A stretch of 7,292 bases of DNA. Origin: Verrucomicrobiia bacterium (GTDB lineage: Bacteria; Verrucomicrobiota; Verrucomicrobiia; Limisphaerales; UBA1319). A program made the translations under genes and the position numbers. The notes under the pieces are model-generated. The model was not told the origin of the DNA. It searched no databases and saw nothing but the letters and a program-made list of their open reading frames with translations. Below, in pieces: positions 1 through 5,528 of this stretch. Each line of letters begins with the position of its first letter. The first letter of the stretch is position 1. Where the stretch lies: NCBI GenBank assembly GCA_017880715.1, contig JADGRT010000143.1:1-7292 (forward strand), given 5' to 3'.

Positions 1-81
1 GGCGTTGGCCGGATTGTCCCGGGTGTATAGGTAGATGCATAAGTTCCCGCCTTCCGGAGGGGCGAGCTCCGGGAGCCCCAC
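1..81 (-). CDS. Possible N-terminus of a divergent gene, cut by the left edge
   Basis: The minus strand is open from position 117 to the window edge, after an in-frame TGA (complement of 118-120). The best start is a GTG at 81-79, preceded by a purine-rich GGGGGAAGGAAA that could serve as a weak ribosome binding site. It would give about 27 residues beginning MGLPELAPPEGGN and continuing LCIYLYTRDNPANA. Support is limited to codon composition: about 22 of the 27 codons end in G or C, fitting a GC-rich coding region, while the open part upstream of the GTG is more mixed. No domain is recognisable in so short a piece. It could equally be a chance open frame or a decayed gene end. If real, it is transcribed away from the beta-helix gene and shares the 105-base region between them. 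Confidence 0.3.
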   Translation of the reverse strand, partial: MGLPELAPPEGGNLCIYLYTRDNPANA

Positions 82-186
82 TTTCCTTCCCCCGACAATG
101 TCAGGGCTTCCTATAACTCAGCCCTCCGAGAATGGTGCAAATGCTTCCGCAACGCTCTTTATGAAGGATCGTCCCGTTTATTGACT

Positions 187-1992
187 ATGACTAACTCGCA
201 CCTGTTAATATTTTGCTCGCTGCTGCTGCTGGTTGCTCCGCTTCAGGCGGCGCAGTTTGAAGTGGCGCAAAATCATCCGCAAGCCAGCGATGACGGCCCG
301 GGCACGGCCGAACGGCCGTGGAAAACGGTGTCCAAGGCGGCTGAAAGCGTCGGTCCCGGCGATCAGGTGGTCATTCGCGGTGGAGTTTACCGCGAGCGCG
401 TGGTGGTGAAAGCCAGCGGCACGGCGCAGCAGCCGATCCGCTTCCAGGCGGCGCCCGGCGAATTCGTGGTTCTCACGGGCGCCGACTTGCTGACGCGATG
501 GACGAAAGCCGCCGGCGAGAATCCCGTTTACACGGTCGCCTGGCCGCATCGCTTCAACGCCTACTCCAAGACGATGACCCATCCCGGGGATGACTACCAT
601 CTCGTCATCGGCCGGTGCGAACAGGTCATGGTGAACGGTTACCTCCTGCGCCAGGTGCTCAGTGCCGCCCAACTCGCGCCCGGCACTTTTTTCGCCGACG
701 TGACTAACCAGCTGCTTTATGTCTGGGAGAGCGCGAACGGCGACTTGAACAAGTCCCGGGTCGAGGCATCCGTGCGTCAGGAAATCCTGCGCGTGGAAGG
801 CGCTTGGGTGCGGGTGGGCGGACTGCACTTCCGTTACGCGGCCAACGCCGCTCAGCACGGGGCCGTGGTTCTGGCGGGGAATCATGATGAGTTGGCAGAC
901 TGCGTGGTGGAGGAAATGAACGCGAGTGGCGCGGCGTTCTTGGGCGAAGACCTCGTGGTTCGCCGCTGCACCTTCCGCGAGAACGGCCAGTTGGGATTCG
1001 GGGCCAATCGCGCGCATCGCCTGCGGTTCACCGAGTGCCTGGTGGAACATAACAACACCAAGAATTTTTCCCGCGGCTGGGAGGCTGGCGGCGACAAACT
1101 GGCGCTGTGCCGGGGCGTGGTGTTGGAGCAATGCCGGTTTGTCCGCAATCGCGGCAACGGCATCTGGTTCGACATCGGCAACGAGCAATGCACCGTCCGC
1201 CAATGCCTGATTGCGGACAACGAGGACGCCGGCATTTTCTACGAGATATCCTACGGCCTGCACGCGCATGACAATGTGATTGTGGGCAACGGATTCGCGC
1301 CGACCGCGGGCGCGTGGGGCGCCCAGGCCGGCATTTGTCTGTCCAGCAGTCCGGATTGCCTGATCGAACGCAACCTGCTGGTCGGCAACCGCGAGGGATT
1401 CAACTTTCGGGAACAACTCCGCACGACGCCGACCATCGACAACAAGCAGGGCCGCGCCGTCTGGAATCACGACGAAATCATCCGCCACAACATCATCGCC
1501 TACAACCGAGACGCCCAAGTCTGGGGCTGGTTCGACGTGAAGGACAATCGCCACTGGCCGGCGAGCGAAACGGCGTCGGCCGCGGGCGCCACCGGCCGGC
1601 CTGCTGCAAAACCCGGCGACCTCGCGGCGGACTACGGCGCGAAGGATGAAAAGGGGCAGCCTCGCGGGTTGAGTTTGGAGAAGCTGAACCTCCGGTTCGA
1701 GAACAACGTGTATTTCGCCGGATCCAACCAGGGCTTGTTCAAATGGGGCCCGACCTGGACCCAACACCGGCAGTATCCGACCCTCGCCGAATTCCAGGCG
1801 GCTCTGAGCATCGACCGCGGGGGCAAGATCGCGGAACCGCCTTTCGCCGATCTACGGTCCCGGGATTTTCGGCTGGGTCAGGAAGCCATGACTTCGCTGA
1901 AGGAGAATTACCCGCCAGCACCCGTGCCGGGTGTCCGCTTGGGCGCGCAAGCGAGCAGCATCAGGAATCCTGATCCCATGGAAAAAGAGTGA
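187..1992 (+). CDS. Secreted right-handed parallel beta-helix protein, possible polysaccharide-active enzyme
   Basis: This is a 601-residue exported protein (counted from ATG 187) of the right-handed parallel beta-helix fold, the fold of many polysaccharide lyases, glycoside hydrolases and NosD-like proteins. It opens with a hydrophobic stretch (about residues 5-19, IFCSLLLLVAPLQA) and a plausible signal peptidase I site after LQA; the n-region has no Lys or Arg, which is atypical. Next is the usual N-terminal cap: DDGPGTAERPWKTV, then PGDQVVIRGGVYRE (about 35-70). Successive helix coils with N- and C-rich turns fill about 200-440 (CTFRENGQLGFGAN, CRFVRNRGNGIWFD, CLIADNEDAGIFYE, NVIVGNG, NLLVGNREGF, NIIAYNRDA). 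An Ala/Gly-rich insert lies near 460-480. The C-terminus, PFADLRSRDFRL, resembles the tail common in such proteins. No anchor or catalytic set can be named, so substrate is unknown. A TTG at 181 is in frame and 12 bases after GAAGGA (163-168), so the start could be six bases earlier; in-frame TAA at 40-42 excludes longer forms. Confidence 0.88.
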   Translation: MTNSHLLIFCSLLLLVAPLQAAQFEVAQNHPQASDDGPGTAERPWKTVSKAAESVGPGDQVVIRGGVYRERVVVKASGTAQQPIRFQAAPGEFVVLTGADLLTRWTKAAGENPVYTVAWPHRFNAYSKTMTHPGDDYHLVIGRCEQVMVNGYLLRQVLSAAQLAPGTFFADVTNQLLYVWESANGDLNKSRVEASVRQEILRVEGAWVRVGGLHFRYAANAAQHGAVVLAGNHDELADCVVEEMNASGAAFLGEDLVVRRCTFRENGQLGFGANRAHRLRFTECLVEHNNTKNFSRGWEAGGDKLALCRGVVLEQCRFVRNRGNGIWFDIGNEQCTVRQCLIADNEDAGIFYEISYGLHAHDNVIVGNGFAPTAGAWGAQAGICLSSSPDCLIERNLLVGNREGFNFREQLRTTPTIDNKQGRAVWNHDEIIRHNIIAYNRDAQVWGWFDVKDNRHWPASETASAAGATGRPAAKPGDLAADYGAKDEKGQPRGLSLEKLNLRFENNVYFAGSNQGLFKWGPTWTQHRQYPTLAEFQAALSIDRGGKIAEPPFADLRSRDFRLGQEAMTSLKENYPPAPVPGVRLGAQASSIRNPDPMEKE

Positions 1993-1994
1993 GC

Positions 1995-2021
1995 CGCCCG
2001 GTGTGGGCACCGGGCCTACAA
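1995..2021 (-). repeat. REP-like hairpin unit, copy 1 (minus orientation)
   Basis: Read on the minus strand this 27-base unit is TTGTAGGCC, then CGGTG-CCCA-CACCG, then GGCG. It folds into a perfect 8-bp stem with a 4-base loop (positions 1996-2015). It begins three bases after the stop codon of the beta-helix gene. The same framework recurs in opposite orientation 12 bases downstream. There is no T-run after the hairpin, so it does not look like an intrinsic terminator. The pairing is seen directly; calling it a REP (repetitive extragenic palindrome) is inference, because the rest of the genome is not available. Confidence 0.65.
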
Positions 2022-2033
2022 AAACCGGGATTG

Positions 2034-2060
2034 TTGTAGGCCGGGTTCCCTAACCCGGCG
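2034..2060 (+). repeat. REP-like hairpin unit, copy 2 (plus orientation)
   Basis: This is the plus-strand partner of the preceding unit: TTGTAGGCC, then GGGTT-CCCT-AACCC, then GGCG. It forms a perfect 8-bp stem with a 4-base loop (2040-2059). Flanks, unit length, stem length and loop size all match copy 1, while two stem pairs differ in a compensated way. The two TTGTAGGCC boxes face each other across 12 bases, so the pair could also form one larger hairpin through 2013-2021 and 2034-2042. The arrangement resembles a BIME, a pair of inverted REPs. Confidence 0.65.
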
Positions 2061-2173
2061 AATCGGGCTCTGCTGCCAGCCAAGGATCCGGCCACGGACT
2101 TCGGCAAAAAACGATGAATGAAACCAGAGGCATTGAGGCATTGGGGTCACGAGTGGAGCTCACAGGCGGTCGT

Positions 2174-2205
2174 AAACCCCGCCGAGAACCGGCGGGTTTT
2201 TGTTT
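2174..2205 (+). terminator. Rho-independent terminator
   Basis: CCCGCCG (2178-2184) pairs perfectly with CGGCGGG (2190-2196) around the 5-base loop AGAAC. AAA at 2174-2176 can pair with the first T residues if C2177 is bulged. The stem is followed by TTTTTGTTT, the U-tract expected for intrinsic termination in the + direction. It lies about 180 bases past the beta-helix stop, so it probably ends that gene's transcript after the REP-like pair. It could also end a separate short transcript starting in the gap. Confidence 0.8.
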
Positions 2206-2207
2206 GA

Positions 2208-2237
2208 TTGATTTTCTGCCGGTTATTGTTCTACTAT
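2208..2237 (+). promoter_or_regulatory. Weak sigma70-like promoter candidate for the dehydratase-led cluster
   Basis: TTGATT (2208-2213) matches four of six bases of the -35 consensus. TACTAT (2232-2237) matches four of six of the -10 consensus, with an 18-base spacer. It sits directly after the terminator in a locally AT-rich stretch and would give a leader of roughly 150 bases before ATG 2395. A four-gene cluster needs a promoter somewhere in this gap, but matches this weak occur by chance, and the sigma-factor preferences of this organism are unknown. Confidence 0.25.
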
Positions 2238-2394
2238 GGCCAATCGGTAAGGGCGAAGAGGCAAAAGAATGGGAAACGCCGGCGACTGGCTGAACGTAAT
2301 AGCGAGACCATGCGCTGCTGGCGGATTGCAGGACGGGTTTTTTTAGGGCCGGCAATTGAGATTCTTGGCTCTTTGCCCTTAACAAAACTCAGCT

Positions 2395-4266
2395 ATGTTT
2401 CGTTCGATTTTTAGTTCTACGGGCGCGATGCGGACCGGCATTCTGTCGGTCTGCTATGCCGCCATACTAACAGCATCCTTGTGGCTTTCTTATGAACTAC
2501 GGTTCGATTTCAACATGGAACCGCAGTACCGAATCGATTTCTTCCGTTTTTTGACGGGGGTGGTCGGGCTTAAATTGATTTTATTGCTGGTCTTCGGCCA
2601 GTTTTCCGGGTTGTTGAGTTATTTCAGCGTGCCGGATTTGCGGCGTTTGTTTTATGTAACCGCGATGGCTGCGGGCATCATGGTCGTGGTTTGGTTTAAC
2701 ACCAAAGGCGCTTACGCGCCGCCGCGCGGGGTTATTCTGGCGGATTTTATCATCTCCCTCATGGGCTTGTCGGCTATCCGTCTCGGATTTCGCATTCTTC
2801 GGGAACGGTTTCTAGCGTCCCAAAGTCGCCCTCATGGGCACGTCAAGAGGGTGGGCATTATCGGCGCGGGTGACGTGGGCGCCAGCCTGGCCAAGGAACT
2901 GATGGCCAAGCGCGGTTTAGGTCTTCAACCGGTTGCCTTTCTGGATGACGATCGGCAGAAGTGGAAATCGCGGGTTTACGATATTCCGGTGGTGGGCAGA
3001 CCCGAGATTTTGATTACTGAAAACCTGAATCTGCAACTCGATGAGGCCATCATCGCCCTGCCGTCGGCTCCCGCCAAACGCATCGGCGAGATTGTGAAGG
3101 TGTTGCAGCAGGCGCGATTGACTTTTGTAACCGTGCCGTCCATGGACCAGTTGGCCACCGGCCAGGTCAAGGTCAGCCAGTTGCGGGCGGTGGAAATCCA
3201 GGACTTGCTGAACCGCCAGCCGGTCAAGCTGCAAACCGAGAATATCCGGCAAATTCTCAAGGATCGGGTGGTGATGATTACGGGAGCCGGCGGGAGCATC
3301 GGAAGCGAGTTGTGCCGTCAGATTGCGACCTTCAATCCCAAACGCCTCCTGCTGGTCGAGCAGTCCGAGGTGCAGATGTTTCAAATCGAGCAGGAGTTGA
3401 TGAGCTTGGGACACGGCGGAACAATCCTGCCCTTGATCGCGGACATCCTGGATGAGGCGCGCATGCGGCAAATCATGGAAAGGTTCCAGCCGGCGGTGAT
3501 TTTTCACGCGGCGGCGCACAAGCATGTGCCGATGATGGAAGGGCAGCCGGCTGAGGCCATCAAGAATAACACCCTGGGGACGGCGCGCCTGGCCGAGCTG
3601 GCCCATGAGTACCAGGTGGATCGGTTTGTCATGATTTCCACCGACAAGGCCATCAACCCGACCAACGTCATGGGGGCCACCAAACGATTGGCCGAGATTT
3701 TCGTGCAAGCCTTGCATGCGGCCAATCAGGGCCGGACCAAGTACATGGCGGTGCGGTTCGGCAATGTGCTGGGATCTTCCGGCAGCGTGATTCCCATCTT
3801 TCAGAAGCAGATTGCGGCCGGCGGTCCGGTCAAGGTGACGCATCCCGAGGTGATGCGGTATTTCATGACGATTCCGGAGGCGGTCGGGCTGGTGCTGCAA
3901 AGCGGGGCGCAGGGGGAGGGCGGGGAAATCTTCGTCTTGGATATGGGGGAGCCGGTCAAGATTGTCGATTTGGCCAGGCAGTTGATTGAGCTCAACGGCT
4001 TAAGGCCCGACGAAGATATCGAAATCGAGTATGTGGGATTGCGTCCGGGTGAGAAACTTTTCGAAGAACTGAGTCACCAGGGCGAGAACATCAAGCCGAC
4101 GAACCATCCGAAAATCATGCGCTTTGTGGCGCAGCCTCTGGCGTTGGACGAGGTGCGGCGGACTTTGCAGGAATTGACCGCCGACATGCACCAGATCGAG
4201 CCGGGACAACTCAAGCTACGAATCAAGAAAGCCGTGCCGGAATATGAACCCTATTTAAGTAGTTAG
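2395..4266 (+). CDS. Membrane-bound nucleotide-sugar 4,6-dehydratase (PglF/WbpM/CapD family)
   Basis: The 623-residue protein has the full architecture of long polysaccharide-biosynthesis dehydratases, which typically convert UDP-GlcNAc to a 4-keto-6-deoxy sugar, the first step to diaminosugars in surface glycans or protein glycans. Four hydrophobic segments (about 14-33, 54-72, 85-102, 112-131) anchor it in the inner membrane. A first Rossmann domain follows with GIIGAGDVG (154-162). The catalytic short-chain dehydrogenase-like domain starts at about 290 with the NAD(P)-binding TGAGGSIGSE (296-305). It also has HAAAHKHVPMME (371-382), STDKAINPTNVMGATKR (415-431) and RFGNVLGSSGSVIP (454-467). 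As known for PglF and WbpM, the usual YxxxK tyrosine is absent; D417/K418 and M426/K430 lie in the catalytic positions. Substrate specificity cannot be read from sequence. ATG 2395 has no clear ribosome binding site; M12 (ATG 2428) is an alternative that keeps all membrane segments. No glycosyltransferase or aminotransferase gene is adjacent; the next gene, ispH, follows after 29 bases. Confidence 0.93.
   Translation: MFRSIFSSTGAMRTGILSVCYAAILTASLWLSYELRFDFNMEPQYRIDFFRFLTGVVGLKLILLLVFGQFSGLLSYFSVPDLRRLFYVTAMAAGIMVVVWFNTKGAYAPPRGVILADFIISLMGLSAIRLGFRILRERFLASQSRPHGHVKRVGIIGAGDVGASLAKELMAKRGLGLQPVAFLDDDRQKWKSRVYDIPVVGRPEILITENLNLQLDEAIIALPSAPAKRIGEIVKVLQQARLTFVTVPSMDQLATGQVKVSQLRAVEIQDLLNRQPVKLQTENIRQILKDRVVMITGAGGSIGSELCRQIATFNPKRLLLVEQSEVQMFQIEQELMSLGHGGTILPLIADILDEARMRQIMERFQPAVIFHAAAHKHVPMMEGQPAEAIKNNTLGTARLAELAHEYQVDRFVMISTDKAINPTNVMGATKRLAEIFVQALHAANQGRTKYMAVRFGNVLGSSGSVIPIFQKQIAAGGPVKVTHPEVMRYFMTIPEAVGLVLQSGAQGEGGEIFVLDMGEPVKIVDLARQLIELNGLRPDEDIEIEYVGLRPGEKLFEELSHQGENIKPTNHPKIMRFVAQPLALDEVRRTLQELTADMHQIEPGQLKLRIKKAVPEYEPYLSS
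3904..3925 (+). other. G-quadruplex-type motif inside the dehydratase gene
   Basis: The coding strand has G4 (3904-3907), G5 (3912-3916), G3 (3918-3920) and G4 (3922-3925), with loops CGCA, A and C. This fits the G3+N1-7 rule. It encodes GAQGEGGE (about residues 504-511), a surface-loop-like stretch. It may simply reflect Gly/Glu codons in a GC-rich genome. Confidence 0.4.
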
Positions 4267-4286
4267 AAGTTGGAAGTTGGAAGTTT
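4266..4286 (+). repeat. Three tandem copies of a 7-base repeat (GAAGTTG)
   Basis: GAAGTTG, GAAGTTG and GAAGTTT lie end to end, starting at the last base of the dehydratase stop codon (TAG, 4264-4266). They fill most of the 29-base gap before ispH. The unit length is not a multiple of three, but the repeat is outside both coding regions, so a change in copy number would only alter the stop-to-start distance. The repeated GGAAG could also act as a weak ribosome binding site, the last one about 12 bases before ATG 4296. Confidence 0.75.
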
Positions 4287-4295
4287 CACCCAGGT

Positions 4296-5522
4296 ATGGC
4301 AACGCTAGAATTCAAGGCGAATCCGAAGATCAACCTCCGTCATCCGGATGTCATGGCGGCGGTTCAGGCGCAGGTCGAGACGCATTACCGCAGCCAGTTG
4401 GTGGATCGGATACGCGCCAAGGGACACGTATTGTCGGCGGATGGCCTGACCATCAAGCTGGCGAAGGAATTCGGGTTTTGTTACGGCGTGGAGCGGGCCA
4501 TCGATCTGGCGTATGCGGCCTGTCGCGTGTTTGCCGACCAACCCATCTACATCCTGGGGGAGATCATTCACAATCCGGAGGTCAACGATCAGTTGCGCGG
4601 CATGGGGGTTAAGTTTCTTTCGGGCCGGGAAAAGGACGCGGACCTCGAGGATTTGAAGCAGGACGATCTGGTGATCATACCCGCTTTCGGGGCTGATTTA
4701 GCCACGATGGATAAGTTGCAGGCTCGGGGCTGTCGGTTTGTGGATACCACCTGTGGCGACGTGATGAGCGTTTGGAAACGGGTGCGGCATTACGCGGGCA
4801 GTTCGTTTACCAGCATCATTCACGGCAAGGCCTGGCATGAGGAGACGCAGGCCACCAGTTCGCGGGCTTCGGTTCACGGGCAGGGGCATTACCTGGTGGT
4901 GTTCACCCTCGAAGAGACGGATTATGTCTGTGACTACATCGCCCGGGGTGGAGATAAAACGGCGTTTTTGCAGAAGTTTGCGGGGGCGCACTCGGTGGGT
5001 TTCGATCCGGATCTTCACCTGCAGGCGCTGGGGGTGGCGAATCAGACGACCATGCTGCGGGGCGAGACCGAGGAAGTACAGTTGCGGTTGCGCGCGGCGA
5101 TGACTCGAAAATATGGCGCCGAAAAACTCGCGCAACATTTCCGGTCTTTCGACACGATTTGCGGGGCCACCCAAGAACGGCAGGATGCCCTGCAAAAGCT
5201 GCTCTCGGAGCCGCCCGATCTGTTGCTGGTCATTGGCGGCTACAATTCCTCGAATACGTCGCACTTGGCGGAGATGGGCGAGGCCAAACTGCCGACGTAT
5301 TTCATTAAGAACGCCGCCAAAATGGTTTCGGCGGAACTGATCCAGCATTACAGCATGGAGCGGCACCAGGAGGTGGAGACGCGCGACTGGCTGCCCGCGC
5401 GGGATTTGACCGTGGGCATTACCGCCGGCGCTTCCTGTCCCAACAACCTCATTGAAGAAGTCATTCGGCGATTATTCGAACTCCGGGGCATCGCGGTGCA
5501 GGAACTCCTGGCTGGCTCCTGA
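4296..5522 (+). CDS. ispH: 4-hydroxy-3-methylbut-2-enyl diphosphate reductase, long (cyanobacterial/plant) type
   Basis: IspH is a cytoplasmic iron-sulfur enzyme that reduces HMBPP to IPP and DMAPP, the last step of the MEP isoprenoid pathway. Cluster-binding cysteines are C62 (FGFCYGVERA), C153 (VDTTCGDV) and C289 (DTICGATQERQ). Other family motifs are LGEIIHNPEV (H92), SIIHGKAWHEETQATSS (173-189), ANQTTMLRGETEE (248-260), GGYNSSNTSHL (314-324) and GITAGASCPNN (374-384). Its 408 residues exceed the roughly 310 of E. coli IspH. The phrases IIHGK..HEET, NQTTMLRGETEE and GGYNSSNTSHL belong to the longer cyanobacterial/plant branch. Two positions differ from that branch as I recall it: DTTCG where Pro usually follows the Cys, and GASCPN where GASTPD is common. 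A full MEP pathway elsewhere in the genome is inferred. The gene lies 29 bases after the dehydratase and 6 before the dNTPase. The ribosome binding site is weak; AGG at 4292-4294 is too close to the start. Confidence 0.95.
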   Translation: MATLEFKANPKINLRHPDVMAAVQAQVETHYRSQLVDRIRAKGHVLSADGLTIKLAKEFGFCYGVERAIDLAYAACRVFADQPIYILGEIIHNPEVNDQLRGMGVKFLSGREKDADLEDLKQDDLVIIPAFGADLATMDKLQARGCRFVDTTCGDVMSVWKRVRHYAGSSFTSIIHGKAWHEETQATSSRASVHGQGHYLVVFTLEETDYVCDYIARGGDKTAFLQKFAGAHSVGFDPDLHLQALGVANQTTMLRGETEEVQLRLRAAMTRKYGAEKLAQHFRSFDTICGATQERQDALQKLLSEPPDLLLVIGGYNSSNTSHLAEMGEAKLPTYFIKNAAKMVSAELIQHYSMERHQEVETRDWLPARDLTVGITAGASCPNNLIEEVIRRLFELRGIAVQELLAGS

Positions 5523-5528
5523 TTTTAT

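Larger units (their letters stand above)
1993..2394. other. 402-base intergenic region with no convincing gene
   Basis: From left to right it holds the two inverted REP-like units (1995-2060), about 110 bases without recognisable structure apart from a tandem GAGGCATT doublet (2127-2142), an intrinsic terminator (2174-2205), and an AT-richer stretch leading to the dehydratase gene with one weak promoter candidate (2208-2237). A run of seven T at about 2338-2344 has no strong stem before it. A 59-codon frame from 2114 to 2293 crosses the terminator and is not accepted as a gene. I see no tRNA, no recognisable riboswitch and no insertion-sequence remnant. Confidence 0.7.

Noticed and set aside
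161..184. Seven-codon leader frame (MKDRPVY) before the beta-helix gene
   Set aside because: The ATG and TGA are real, but so short a frame is expected by chance, and no attenuator hairpin or codon bias supports a leader peptide.
205..1767. 520-codon open frame on the minus strand
   Set aside because: It lies entirely antisense to the beta-helix gene. Its sequence is rich in Arg, Ala, His and Val with no domain or hydrophobic pattern, as expected for a shadow frame in GC-rich DNA.
2114..2293. 59-codon + strand frame (MNETRGIEALG...) with one hydrophobic stretch
   Set aside because: It runs straight through the intrinsic terminator at 2174-2205, has no ribosome binding site, and its hydrophobic part is encoded by the U-rich tail. 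A chance frame is the simpler reading.
2050..2385. 111-codon minus-strand frame filling the intergenic gap
   Set aside because: It overlaps one REP-like hairpin and the terminator and shows no recognisable motif or coherent composition. I considered a gene remnant but cannot support it.
1993..2394. CRISPR array, tRNA or insertion sequence in the gap
   Set aside because: There are only two inverted units and no regularly spaced direct repeats. No cloverleaf or T-loop sequence is visible, and no transposase fragment is recognisable on either strand.
2208..2414. 68-codon + strand frame overlapping the dehydratase start
   Set aside because: It begins at a TTG in the terminator tail, is basic and low in structure, and overlaps the next gene out of frame.
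2917..3900. 327-codon open frame on the minus strand
   Set aside because: It is antisense to the conserved catalytic domain of the dehydratase. It is His/Gln/Leu-rich without recognisable motifs, so it is a shadow of real codons.
4698..5366. 222-codon minus-strand frame antisense to ispH
   Set aside because: The opposite strand encodes all IspH motifs through this stretch; the antisense product shows no domain.
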